Shown here: one piece after another, positions 10,835-19,721 of the stretch
Layout of the letters: each line of letters starts with the position of its first letter
Position numbering within the stretch: position 1 is the first letter of the stretch
Made by a program: the position numbers and the translations under genes
DNA from: an uncultured Pseudoclavibacter sp.
GTDB taxonomy: Bacteria > Actinomycetota > Actinomycetes > Actinomycetales > Microbacteriaceae
Assembly (NCBI GenBank): GCA_946221025.1
Contig: CAMIMS010000002.1
Span: forward strand, 11,815 to 75,814
Direction of reading: 5' to 3'
Length of the DNA stretch: 64,000 nt
Notes under the pieces: generated by a model
What the model was told of the DNA's origin: nothing
The model's input: the letters and a program-made list of their open reading frames with translations, nothing else
Database searches by the model: none

Positions 10835-11157
10835 CCTACGTCATCGCCCTGCCCTGTGTGGACGTGAAAGACCGTGCCTGCATTGACGAGTGCCCGGTCG
10901 ACTGCATTTACGAGGGCGAGCGCATGCTCTACATCCATCCGGATGAATGCGTCGACTGCGGCGCCTGCGAACCGGTGTGCCCGGTGGAGGCCATCTACTA
11001 CGAGGATGACCTGCCGGCGGAGTGGGGCGATTACCTCACCGCGAACGTCGAGTTCTTCGACGAGATCGGTTCACCCGGGGGAGCGGCCAAGCTCGGCGAG
11101 ATCAGCCACGATGCGCCGCTGGTCGCGAAGCTGCCCCCGCAGGGAGACGGGGCGTGA
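10831..11157 (+). CDS. fdxA: Seven-iron ferredoxin (3Fe-4S/4Fe-4S), FdxA type
   Basis: A cytosolic electron carrier of 108 residues. The first cluster region is CVDVKDRACIDECPVDCIYE and the second is CVDCGACEPVCP, giving the Cys pattern of 7Fe actinobacterial ferredoxins. A typical C-terminal extension of about 50 residues with an acidic segment follows. GTG 10831 overlaps the preceding stop (GTGA), and the ferredoxin stop overlaps the dapC start in the same way. The neighbourhood of fdxA and dapC is widely conserved in actinobacteria, although DapC itself needs no ferredoxin. Confidence 0.95.
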   Translation: MTYVIALPCVDVKDRACIDECPVDCIYEGERMLYIHPDECVDCGACEPVCPVEAIYYEDDLPAEWGDYLTANVEFFDEIGSPGGAAKLGEISHDAPLVAKLPPQGDGA

Positions 11158-12254
11158 GCCTCGGGCCGCTGCCCGAGTACCCCTGGGACGAGCTTCGACC
11201 GTTCATCGACCGGGCGAAGGCCCACCCCGATGGGGCTGTTGACCTCTCGGTCGGCTCACCCGTCGACCCGACGCCCGAGGTGATTCGCGCCGCGCTCTCG
11301 GAGGCGACCGACGCGCGCGCCTACCCGACGACGGTCGGCCGCCCGGATGCGCGCGAGGCGATCTGCCGCTGGTTCGCTGATCGACGAGGCACCCCGGGCC
11401 TTCAGCCGGAGAACGTGACGCTCAGCATCGGCTCGAAGGAATTCATCGCGTTCACGGCGTTCTTCCTCGGTCTCGGTGAGGGCGACACGGTCGTGCAGCC
11501 GTCGCTCGCATACCCCACCTACGCGATGGGGGCAGCGTTCGCCGGTGCCGAGGTGATCGCGAGCGACGACCCGGATGCGTGGCCCGCATCCACGAAGCTC
11601 GTGTGGCTGAACAGCCCCGGCAATCCCGACGGTCGCGTGCTCGATGTCGAGCAGCTTCGTGCAGCCGTTGCGCGGGCGCGTGAACTCGGCGCGGTCATCA
11701 TCGGTGACGAGTGCTACGCAGAGCTCGGCTGGGGCCGGTGGGAAACGGAGCGCATTCCCTGCATCCTCGACCCGGAGGTCACCGGCGGCAGCCTCGACGG
11801 TGTGCTCGCGGTGTACTCCCTCTCGAAGCAGTCGAACCTCGCCGGATACCGGGCCGCGTTCGCCGCCGGGGATGCGAGCATCATCGAGCGGCTCGTGCGC
11901 GGGCGTAAGCACGCCGGCCTCATGTCGCCCGGCCCCATCCAGCAGGTGATTCCGGTGGCGCTTGGTGATCACGCGCATGTCGTCGAGCAAAAGGCCCGCT
12001 ATCGCGCCCGACGCGAGCGCCTCACGCAGGCCGTTGAGAGCTTTGGGATGCGCATTGACGGAAGCGAAGCGGGGCTCTACCTCTGGGCGACGCGGGATGA
12101 AGATGCCTGGCAAACCGTCGGCGCGCTCGCTGATCTCGGCATCATTTGCGGCCCGGGCACGTTCTACGGCGAAGCGGGCGCGAAGCATGTGCGCCTCGCC
12201 CTCACTGCGAGCGACGCGGATATCGAACTGGCCGCCTCGCGCCTTAGCGCCTGA
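11154..12254 (+). CDS. dapC: Succinyldiaminopimelate aminotransferase DapC
   Basis: A PLP enzyme of fold type I that converts N-succinyl-2-amino-6-ketopimelate to N-succinyl-diaminopimelate in the succinylase branch of lysine biosynthesis. From GTG 11154 it has 366 residues. It shows the N-terminal motif DLSVGSPVDPTP, the nucleotide-like WLNSPGNPDGR, Asp/Tyr in IIGDECYAELGW, and the Schiff-base Lys in YSLSKQSNLAGYR followed by the phosphate-binding Arg. The start is set by the GTGA overlap with fdxA; an upstream in-frame start at 11022 would lie entirely within fdxA. The dapD and dapE genes lie 1.5-2.5 kb downstream, which supports the substrate call. Confidence 0.92.
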   Translation: MSLGPLPEYPWDELRPFIDRAKAHPDGAVDLSVGSPVDPTPEVIRAALSEATDARAYPTTVGRPDAREAICRWFADRRGTPGLQPENVTLSIGSKEFIAFTAFFLGLGEGDTVVQPSLAYPTYAMGAAFAGAEVIASDDPDAWPASTKLVWLNSPGNPDGRVLDVEQLRAAVARARELGAVIIGDECYAELGWGRWETERIPCILDPEVTGGSLDGVLAVYSLSKQSNLAGYRAAFAAGDASIIERLVRGRKHAGLMSPGPIQQVIPVALGDHAHVVEQKARYRARRERLTQAVESFGMRIDGSEAGLYLWATRDEDAWQTVGALADLGIICGPGTFYGEAGAKHVRLALTASDADIELAASRLSA

Positions 12255-12341
12255 GCCGGATGCGCTCAGTCGATCGGCGGTAGGCTGGCGGGGTGGCGCC
12301 GATTGGGGCGCTTTCTATCCCGAGTGAACCGGAGCCATACC

Positions 12342-13667
<1,326 letters not shown>

Positions 13668-13682
13668 CGGTCACGCCCGCTG

Positions 13683-13725
13683 AACGAGGGTGCGCCCGGC
13701 AGGCATTGCCGGGCGCACCCTCGTT
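13683..13725. terminator. Strong bidirectional terminator between gltA and dapD
   Basis: Perfect 19-base arms at 13683-13701 and 13707-13725 enclose a 5-base loop, with AA before and TT after the stem. It sits between the convergent gltA and dapD stop codons and should end transcription from both sides. Confidence 0.9.
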
Positions 13726-13748
13726 TGGCTGCGTGCTGTGCCGCCGCG

Positions 13749-14705
13749 CTAGGCGTGCAGGTCGTCGTTCAGCTCGATGCCCTCACCGGCGCGAACGTTC
13801 GCTTCGAGCGCGCCCGTGAGCGAGTTCCGGCGGAAGAGCAGGTTCGGCGTGCCGGACAGTTCGCTCGCTTTCACGCTCCTCGGCTCGCCTTCGCCGTCGC
13901 TGTAGCGCACCTTCATTCCACCGGTGACGTACAGGCCCGCCTCGACGATGCAGTCATCACCGACCGAAATGCCCACGCCCGAGTTCGCGCCAAGCAGGGT
14001 GCGCTCACCGATCGCGATGACCTCTTTCCCGCCACCCGAGAGCGTGCCCATGATCGAGGCGCCGCCGCCGATGTCCGAACCGTCGCCGACGATCACGCCC
14101 TGCGAGATGCGCCCCTCAACCATCGAAGTGCCGAGCGTTCCGGCGTTGAAGTTCACGAATCCCTCGTGCATGACCACCGTGCCGGGCGCAAGGTGCGCGC
14201 CGAGGCGCACGCGCGCCCCATCCGCAATGCGCACCCGCTCGGGGGTGACGTAGTCGAGCAGTTGCGGGAACTTGTCGACCGCGTACACGTGCACGCCGGC
14301 CCGGCGAAGCGCCCCGCGGCGTTCGCGCGCGAGATCGGGATGCATGGGCCCGCGGTTCGTCCACGCGTTCATCGGCAGCTGGCCGAAGATGCCCTCGAGG
14401 TTGATGCTGTTCGGCCGCACGAGCAGGTGGCTGAGCAGGTGCAGGCGCAGGTACGCATCCGGCACGCTCTGAACGGGCTGCGACAGGTCGATCTCGACCG
14501 TCTCGACCTCGAGGCGCACGCCGCGAAGCTCGTCCTCGCCGACGAGGGCATTGAGTTGGGCGTTCGCGTCGCTCTCGGCTGCGCCCTCGCCGAGCTGCGG
14601 CTCGGGGAACCACGCGTCGAGCGGTTCACCGTCAGTGGTGCGCGTGACAAGGGCGATGCCCGAAGCGTGCGACGGGGTCTTTTTGTCTGTCGTATCGGCG
14701 TGCAT
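13749..14705 (-). CDS. dapD: Tetrahydrodipicolinate N-succinyltransferase DapD
   Basis: Transfers a succinyl group from succinyl-CoA to tetrahydrodipicolinate, the committed step of the succinylase branch of diaminopimelate/lysine biosynthesis. It has 318 residues, the usual length for actinobacterial DapD. An N-terminal alpha/beta part precedes a left-handed beta helix of hexapeptide repeats ([20 protein letters not shown], then [20 protein letters not shown]) and a short C-terminal region. The gene is divergent from dapE. A TAGCCT hexamer 6 bases before the ATG suggests a leaderless transcript, and no ribosome-binding site is needed to explain the start. Confidence 0.96.
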   Translation of the reverse strand: MHADTTDKKTPSHASGIALVTRTTDGEPLDAWFPEPQLGEGAAESDANAQLNALVGEDELRGVRLEVETVEIDLSQPVQSVPDAYLRLHLLSHLLVRPNSINLEGIFGQLPMNAWTNRGPMHPDLARERRGALRRAGVHVYAVDKFPQLLDYVTPERVRIADGARVRLGAHLAPGTVVMHEGFVNFNAGTLGTSMVEGRISQGVIVGDGSDIGGGASIMGTLSGGGKEVIAIGERTLLGANSGVGISVGDDCIVEAGLYVTGGMKVRYSDGEGEPRSVKASELSGTPNLLFRRNSLTGALEANVRAGEGIELNDDLHA

Positions 14706-14711
14706 GCCCTA

Positions 14712-14717
14712 AGGCTA
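14712..14717 (-). promoter_or_regulatory. -10 element of dapD (leaderless)
   Basis: TAGCCT read on the minus strand lies 6 bases before the dapD ATG, placing the likely transcription start on or next to the A of the start codon. No convincing -35 element is visible. It is one of seven similar sites in the window. Confidence 0.5.
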
Positions 14718-14786
14718 GGAGAGGGAGGGGACTCGCCGCGCCACCGGCACGGCGGGGAGTGACCGGGCCGCGGCACACGGGGCGAT

Positions 14787-14792
14787 TAGGCT
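14787..14792 (+). promoter_or_regulatory. -10 element of dapE (leaderless)
   Basis: TAGGCT lies 7 bases before the dapE ATG. The spacing places the transcription start at the start codon. No clear -35 element or Shine-Dalgarno sequence is present. Confidence 0.55.
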
Positions 14793-14799
14793 GTGGCGC

Positions 14800-15957
14800 A
14801 TGTCTCAACCGCTCGATGCGCCCTCGCGCGCGGTTCAGTCTCCCCCCATCGACGCCCGCGGCGACATTGTGGAGCTCGCGCGGGCGCTGTGCGATATGCC
14901 GTCGGAATCCGGCCGCGAGGCTGCGCTCGCCGACTCGATCGAAGCGCTGCTTGAGGAGTGCGACCACCTGCGCGTCACGCGCCTCGGCAACACGGTCGTC
15001 GCTCGCACCGACCTCGGTCGCGAACGGCGCGTGGTCATCGCCGGCCACATCGACACCGTTCCGATCAACGACAACGTGCCCACTCGCTTCGAGACGCTGT
15101 CAGAAGAAGACGCCAAAGCGGATGTGCCCGGCACCAAGCCCGGTGAATACCTCTGGGGCCGAGGCACCGTCGATATGAAATCGGGCGTGGCCATTCAGTT
15201 GAAGCTCGCCGTGGAACTCACCGAGCCGGTCACCGACATCACGTGGATGTTCTACGACAACGAAGAGGTTTCCGCCGAGCTGAATGGCCTGAAGAAGCTC
15301 GCCGAAGCCCGTCCCGACCTCTTCGAAGCCGATTTCGCGATTCTCGGTGAGCCGACCAGTGCCGAGATCGAGGGCGGATGCAATGGAACGCTGCGCGCCG
15401 AGATTCGCACGCGCGGGCGTCGCGCGCATTCGGCGCGAGCATGGGCCGGTTCGAACGCGATTCACGCGGCTGCCCCCATCCTGAATCGCCTTTCCGAATA
15501 CGAGCCGGCCTCAGTCGAAGTCGAGGGGCTCACGTACCGCGAGGGACTGAACGCGGTCGGCATTCACGGTGGCATCGCCGGAAATGTGATTCCGGATGCA
15601 TGCATGGTCGAGGTGAATTACCGGTTCGCGCCCGATAAGAACATCGACGCAGCCAAGCGCGTCATTGAGGATCTCTTTGACGGATTCGAGATCGAATTCG
15701 TCGACCTCGCCGAGGGAGCGCGGCCCGGGCTCGACCAGCCGGTGGCGGCCGAATTCCTGAAGGCCGTCGGCGCCACCGCGAAACCCAAATACGGTTGGAC
15801 CGACGTTGCGCGCTTTTCGGCCATGGGCGTTCCGGCCGTGAACTTCGGCCCGGGCGATGCGCAAAAAGCGCACGCCGACGACGAGCGCGTGCTTCTGGAA
15901 GAGATCCGAACCGTCGAGCGAGCCCTTCGCGCGTGGCTGACCGGAGGCGACGCATGA
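14800..15957 (+). CDS. dapE: Succinyl-diaminopimelate desuccinylase DapE
   Basis: A zinc-dependent M20 metallopeptidase that releases succinate from N-succinyl-LL-diaminopimelate. It has 385 residues. Ligand and catalytic motifs are visible: GHIDTVPIND, WGRGTVDMKSG and the Glu pair in YDNEEVSAELNGL. The lid/dimerisation domain runs about residues 185-300 (GRRAHSARAWAGSNAIH), and the final ligand His occurs in the NFGPGDAQKAHADDERV segment. The gene is divergent from dapD and has a leaderless-type start. Its stop overlaps the next gene (ATGA), so the downstream membrane glycosyltransferase is probably co-translated, though the two functions are not obviously related. Confidence 0.95.
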   Translation: MSQPLDAPSRAVQSPPIDARGDIVELARALCDMPSESGREAALADSIEALLEECDHLRVTRLGNTVVARTDLGRERRVVIAGHIDTVPINDNVPTRFETLSEEDAKADVPGTKPGEYLWGRGTVDMKSGVAIQLKLAVELTEPVTDITWMFYDNEEVSAELNGLKKLAEARPDLFEADFAILGEPTSAEIEGGCNGTLRAEIRTRGRRAHSARAWAGSNAIHAAAPILNRLSEYEPASVEVEGLTYREGLNAVGIHGGIAGNVIPDACMVEVNYRFAPDKNIDAAKRVIEDLFDGFEIEFVDLAEGARPGLDQPVAAEFLKAVGATAKPKYGWTDVARFSAMGVPAVNFGPGDAQKAHADDERVLLEEIRTVERALRAWLTGGDA

Positions 15958-17369
15958 GCGAAGCGGTCGATGTGACGAGCACCCGGTCAAACGGCGAGAC
16001 GGACAGCCGCGATTCTCGCGCATCCGGCTCCCTCATCGACCTGCTCGTCGAACGCTACGGTCACCACGACCTGAGAAATCAGGCGCACCTGGCCAAACGC
16101 CCCTTCCGCGTGGCCAAAGAAACACAGTTTCCGACGCTTCGCCGAGCCTGGCTCGTCATTCCCGTCGGGGTGCGAATCGCGCTCATTTACTTCGTGACGC
16201 GCGCGATCACCACGCTCATCATGCTCGCGTACGCGCGCAATCAAGAAGACAGCTGGCAGATTCACGCGCAACCCAACTACGTGGAGTTCGCGAATATCTG
16301 GGACGCGGTTTGGTACAAGCGAGTAGCGACGGAGGGATACCCCACCGAGCTGCCGATGGATGACGAAGGCCACGTCACCGAGAACAGCTGGGCGTTCATG
16401 CCCGTGTACCCGATGCTCATCCGCGTGCTCATGGTGATCACCGGGCTCGGGTTCGAGCCGCTCGCGATCATCGTTTCGCTCGCCGCGGGGCTCGGCGCCG
16501 CGTACGCGTTCTACTCACTGGCCCGCCGCCTCGTCGACCCGGATGCGGCGATGTTCTCGGTGCTGCTACTGGGTGTGCTCCCGACCGCCCCGATGTTCCA
16601 GGTCGGGTACGCGGAATCGCTGCACCTGTTCTTCCTCGCGATTTTGCTCATCCTGCTCATCGACCGGCACTACATGACGATGCTGCCGGTGATCGTGGTC
16701 GCCTCGCTCACGCGCCCGACGGGCCTTGCGTGGGCCCTCACCCTTGTGCTCTTCTTCATCTACCGCTGGTGGATGGATCGAGCGCAGCAGGAGCGATTCC
16801 CTGGCAGTGAGCGCGTTCAGCTCGGGCTCGCGGTCGTGGTTTCCATCGTCTCGGGGTTCCTGTGGCTGATCATCGCGTGGATCGTCACCGGGAGCTTCAG
16901 CGCATATACGGATACCGAGTTCGCGTGGCGCTCGCGCTTCACCGGATGGGATGCGCCCCACTTCCCGTTCACCGGCTGGTTCCTCGGGCTGAAGTTCTGG
17001 ATGGGGCACGCCAACGACGGCACCATTCCCGAGCCCTGGGCCGGCGTCGTTGAATGGGCGCTCGCGATCCTCATCGTGCTGGCGTTCTTCGGGCTGAGTT
17101 TCTGGCTGCTCACGCGCCCCTTCGCGCGTCGCCTCGGCATGGAGGTGCGCCTGTGGTGCGTTAGCTACCTGCTGTACCTCTTCGCGGTGTTCTTCCCGCA
17201 GTCGTCGACGTTCCGGCTGCTCATGCCGCTCGCGCCGGCGGTTCCGGTCGCTGCGGTGCCGCATTCGCCGGTGTATCGGGTGGGCGTGGTGGCGCTCAGC
17301 ATCGTGCTGCAAATCCGCTGGTTTGGAATGTGCTGGTTCGTGGATCCGGGCGATTGGAGCCCGCCGTAA
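15954..17369 (+). CDS. Membrane glycosyltransferase, probable PIG-V/GT39-like mannosyltransferase
   Basis: A 471-residue polytopic membrane protein that begins with ATGA overlapping the dapE stop. An N-terminal cytoplasmic part of about 65 residues precedes some ten helices. Two luminal-type motifs fit lipid-linked sugar transferases of the GT-C fold: WDAVWYKRVATEGYP after the first helix, with the Asp and Trp/Tyr residues typical of the catalytic loop, and the long helical repeats after it. Actinobacterial relatives are annotated as PIG-V-type mannosyltransferases that use polyprenyl-phosphate sugars outside the cytosol. The acceptor is unknown. An upstream in-frame start at 15795 lies within dapE and is rejected. 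Confidence 0.75.
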   Translation: MSEAVDVTSTRSNGETDSRDSRASGSLIDLLVERYGHHDLRNQAHLAKRPFRVAKETQFPTLRRAWLVIPVGVRIALIYFVTRAITTLIMLAYARNQEDSWQIHAQPNYVEFANIWDAVWYKRVATEGYPTELPMDDEGHVTENSWAFMPVYPMLIRVLMVITGLGFEPLAIIVSLAAGLGAAYAFYSLARRLVDPDAAMFSVLLLGVLPTAPMFQVGYAESLHLFFLAILLILLIDRHYMTMLPVIVVASLTRPTGLAWALTLVLFFIYRWWMDRAQQERFPGSERVQLGLAVVVSIVSGFLWLIIAWIVTGSFSAYTDTEFAWRSRFTGWDAPHFPFTGWFLGLKFWMGHANDGTIPEPWAGVVEWALAILIVLAFFGLSFWLLTRPFARRLGMEVRLWCVSYLLYLFAVFFPQSSTFRLLMPLAPAVPVAAVPHSPVYRVGVVALSIVLQIRWFGMCWFVDPGDWSPP

Positions 17370-17417
17370 ACCACGTTCATGGCGCTGCACGCCGAGCGAA
17401 ACGGTGCCGAAAATGAG

Positions 17418-17448
17418 GTGTGCCCCGGGTTAACCGCCCGGGGCACAC
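17418..17448. terminator. Bidirectional terminator between glycosyltransferase and sodA
   Basis: Twelve-base arms at 17418-17429 and 17437-17448 flank a 7-base loop, between two convergent genes. Weak T-rich flanks are present on both sides. Confidence 0.75.
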
Positions 17449-17470
17449 TGTTTGCGTACTGGTTTGTAGG

Positions 17471-18079
17471 TTATCGACCAGCCTGGGAAACAGCTGCGTC
17501 GAACCGCTCGCCAACGTTCTTCCAGTTGACGATGTTCCAGAACGCCTTCACGTAGTCGGGCTTCACGTTCTGGTAGTCGAGGTAGAACGCGTGCTCCCAC
17601 ATGTCGAGCATGAGCAGCGGCGTCACGCCGATCGGCAGGTTCGACTGCTGGTCGTACAGCTGGAAGGTGGTGAGGTTGCCGGCCGTCTCGTCGTAGCCGA
17701 GAATCGCCCATCCCGAGCCCTGAATCGTCGTGGCGGCCTCGGTGAACTGCTTCTGGAACGTCTCGAAACCACCGAGCTGCTCGTCGATCGCATCCTTGAT
17801 CGCTCCCTCGGGCTCGCCACCCTCGGGGGAGAGGTTCGTCCAGAAGATCGAGTGGTTGTTGTGACCACCCAGGTTGAAGGCGAGGTCCTTCTCGAGCTTC
17901 GGGAGGGTGGCAAAGTCACCCTTGTCGCGGGCCTCAGCCATCTTCTCGAGCGCCGTGTTCGCGCCCTTCACGTAGGTCGCGTGGTGCTTGTCGTGGTGCA
18001 GCTCCATGATGCGGGCGGAGATGTGCGGTTCAAGGGCTGCGTAGTCGTAGGGAAGATCGGGGAGGGTGAATTGCGCCAT
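17471..18079 (-). CDS. sodA: Superoxide dismutase, Mn/Fe family
   Basis: Detoxifies superoxide in the cytosol. From ATG 18079 it has 202 residues, the family norm, with AAGGAC just upstream; a longer open frame to 18307 would add 76 residues of unrelated sequence. The metal ligands are the early His in [13 protein letters not shown], the His in [11 protein letters not shown], and the Asp and His in [15 protein letters not shown]. The [11 protein letters not shown] and LYDQQSNLP segments fit a Mn-type or cambialistic enzyme better than an Fe-type enzyme, but metal use cannot be settled from sequence. The gene is monocistronic, with a terminator on its 3' side. Confidence 0.95.
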   Translation of the reverse strand: MAQFTLPDLPYDYAALEPHISARIMELHHDKHHATYVKGANTALEKMAEARDKGDFATLPKLEKDLAFNLGGHNNHSIFWTNLSPEGGEPEGAIKDAIDEQLGGFETFQKQFTEAATTIQGSGWAILGYDETAGNLTTFQLYDQQSNLPIGVTPLLMLDMWEHAFYLDYQNVKPDYVKAFWNIVNWKNVGERFDAAVSQAGR

Positions 18080-18218
18080 GGCACGTCCTTTCGTCATTGA
18101 CGGCCGGAGGATTTGCCCGGCCAACGCGGTTTTGACGATAACGATCTCCGCGTGGAATTCGCTCAGAACGAGCACCTGAATCCCGGGCGCTGTCAAGTCG
18201 CGCACCTGTGCAGAATCC

Positions 18219-18248
18219 CTGAGAAGATGCGGAAGTAAGCGGTAAGCT
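18219..18248 (+). promoter_or_regulatory. Candidate promoter of the DUF3117 gene
   Basis: CTGAGA (18219-18224) and TAAGCT (18243-18248) are separated by 18 bases and lie about 50 bases before the start codon. The fit to the sigma-70-type consensus is moderate. Confidence 0.35.
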
Positions 18249-18297
18249 ATCGGGGTTCCCTTTTCGGAGGGAGTGACGTTTACGCAGGAGGTACGAC

Positions 18298-18465
18298 ATG
18301 GCCGCAATGAAGCCGCGCACCGGTGACGGTCCGATGGAAGCTGTTCGCGAGGGACGCCTGATTATCGTTCGGGTTCCGCTCGAGGGCGGCGGTCGGCTCG
18401 TGGTGTCCGTGAACGACGACGAGGCCAAGGAGCTTCGCGACGCTCTCGACTCCGCCGTCGCGTAA
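18298..18465 (+). CDS. Small conserved DUF3117 protein
   Basis: A 55-residue protein, [19 protein letters not shown] at its start, then a hydrophobic strand pair ([18 protein letters not shown]) and a short helix ([15 protein letters not shown]). This is the complete DUF3117 family, found almost throughout actinobacteria and of unknown function. The start is well supported by GCAGGAGG 6 bases upstream, and a terminator follows 14 bases after the stop. The compact size, strong ribosome-binding site and own terminator suggest a well expressed single-gene unit. In M. tuberculosis a DUF3117 gene also lies in the broader dapD/dapE neighbourhood. Confidence 0.93.
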   Translation: MAAMKPRTGDGPMEAVREGRLIIVRVPLEGGGRLVVSVNDDEAKELRDALDSAVA

Positions 18466-18478
18466 CGCCCGAGTCTCT

Positions 18479-18510
18479 CGGTGGCCCACCGCCCGCGCGG
18501 TGGGCCACCG
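18479..18510 (+). terminator. Terminator after the DUF3117 gene
   Basis: Perfect 14-base arms at 18479-18492 and 18497-18510 with a 4-base loop, followed by CTCGTTTGG. It also lies between convergent genes and may serve the minus strand. Confidence 0.8.
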
Positions 18511-18552
18511 CTCGTTTGGGGGCATTCTGACGCTGAGCGCCGACGCTGCCGC

Positions 18553-19200
18553 CTAGCGCGGGGAGTTCGGTCCCTCTGCGCGTGTGAGGAGCAGCACCCC
18601 ACCCTCCAGGGGCAGCGTTCCGGTGACGAAATCTGGATGGCGATCAAGCTCATCCATGATCTCCCGCATCGCGACGGTCACCGGGTCGCGCCTGGCCGGG
18701 TCGGCAACGGCCCCGCCGCGCAGTGCACCGAGCGCGATGATCGTGCCCCCGGGGGCAACCAGCCTGAGCGCATGCGCGAGGTGGGTCGCGAAGCGCGCCG
18801 GGTCGTCGGCGAGCACGACGAGCCCGTAGCCGCCGTCTGAGAGGCGGGGGAGTACCTCGGCCGCGCCACCCGCGATGACACGGATGGCAGCGCTGCTCGC
18901 TCCATCCTCGCGAAGAAGCGCGTGCGCCTGGGCGGCTCGTTCAGGATTCTCTTCGAGCACGGTCAGGTGCGCGCTCGGAGCGCCCCGTCGCAGCCACAGC
19001 GACGTCGTACCGACGCCACCGCCGAGTTCGAGGATGCGCTCGGCACCGCTCATCGCTGCGAGGCTCGCGAGCACCTGCCCTCCCATCGGAGAGACGGGTG
19101 CCAGGCCCTTGCGAAGCGCGAGCGAACGGGCTCGGGCCTGCGTGTCCGACTCCTCGGTGCGCTCGTTCAGGTAGCGAGCGACGCGATCGAGGGCAGACAT
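18553..19200 (-). CDS. SAM-dependent O-methyltransferase
   Basis: A 215-residue class I methyltransferase of the caffeoyl-CoA/catechol O-methyltransferase type. The SAM-binding motif I is ILELGGGVGTTSLWL (about residues 54-68), followed by an acidic loop after strand 2 (TVLEENPER), motif II-like LVVLADDPARF and LVAPGGTIIALGALRGG. The usual metal-binding Asp pair is only partly evident (VLADDP). The substrate is unknown. In mycobacteria a related gene lies close to tatB and mrp, as here, but with sigE, rseA and htrA between; those are absent. A TAGGCT hexamer 6 bases before the ATG suggests a leaderless mRNA. Confidence 0.82.
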   Translation of the reverse strand: MSALDRVARYLNERTEESDTQARARSLALRKGLAPVSPMGGQVLASLAAMSGAERILELGGGVGTTSLWLRRGAPSAHLTVLEENPERAAQAHALLREDGASSAAIRVIAGGAAEVLPRLSDGGYGLVVLADDPARFATHLAHALRLVAPGGTIIALGALRGGAVADPARRDPVTVAMREIMDELDRHPDFVTGTLPLEGGVLLLTRAEGPNSPR

Positions 19201-19206
19201 TCATCC

Positions 19207-19212
19207 AGCCTA
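19207..19212 (-). promoter_or_regulatory. -10 element of the O-methyltransferase gene (leaderless)
   Basis: TAGGCT on the minus strand lies 6 bases before the ATG at 19200. No Shine-Dalgarno sequence is present. Confidence 0.5.
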
Positions 19213-19244
19213 ATCACGCCTAACCGCCTCCAATCGTTTCCGCG

Positions 19245-19250
19245 TAGTCT
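19245..19250 (+). promoter_or_regulatory. -10 element of tatB (leaderless)
   Basis: TAGTCT lies 7 bases before the tatB ATG. The spacing matches the dapE and nudC sites. Confidence 0.5.
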
Positions 19251-19257
19251 GGCTCAC

Positions 19258-19677
19258 ATGTTCGGCCTCACCTTCGAAAAGCTCCTGGTCATCGGGGTGA
19301 TCGCGGCGTTCATCATCGGCCCCGAGAAGCTCCCCGAATACGCGGAGCGGCTCGCGGAGGGGGTTCGCTGGCTCCGGGGGCAAGCGGGGGACGCGAAGGA
19401 GCGTCTGCGCGAAGAAATGGGCGATGAGTACGACGACGTCGATTGGCGAAAGCTCGACCCGCGTCAGTACGACCCGCGCCGCATCATCCGGGATGCACTG
19501 CTCGAAGATGAGCCGTCCACCGCATCCGGGTCAACGCTCGCCACAGCGACGGGCGCTGCGGCTGCCGGTGCCTCGGCGCTGCAACGACTGAGCGATTCGC
19601 GACCATCCGTGAAGGCGAGGGCCCCGTTCGATGCGAACGATCCCTCGTCGGCACCGTTCGATATCGAGGCGACCTAA
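19258..19677 (+). CDS. tatB: Twin-arginine translocase subunit TatB
   Basis: A single-helix component of the Tat system, which exports folded proteins. From ATG 19258 it has 139 residues. The N-terminal helix MFGLTFEKLLVIGVIAAFII is followed by the conserved GPEKLPEYAERLAEGVRWLR hinge and amphipathic helix, then an acidic and Ala-rich cytoplasmic tail. The Glu near residue 8 and the longer charged domain favour TatB over TatA. The tail includes a WRKLDPRQYDPRRIIRDALL segment typical of actinobacterial TatB. Convergent with the mrp gene; a small imperfect hairpin spans 19711-19743. Confidence 0.92.
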   Translation: MFGLTFEKLLVIGVIAAFIIGPEKLPEYAERLAEGVRWLRGQAGDAKERLREEMGDEYDDVDWRKLDPRQYDPRRIIRDALLEDEPSTASGSTLATATGAAAAGASALQRLSDSRPSVKARAPFDANDPSSAPFDIEAT

Positions 19678-19721
19678 CGGTCTCTCGCCGCGCGCCGGGC
19701 TGACCTTGAAGGGGCTGCGAC

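Noticed and set aside
13668..14800. Lysine riboswitch for dapD or dapE.
   Set aside because: Both genes appear leaderless, leaving no room for a riboswitch.
18080..18307. N-terminal extension of superoxide dismutase.
   Set aside because: The extra residues do not match the family; ATG 18079 has a good AAGGAC site.
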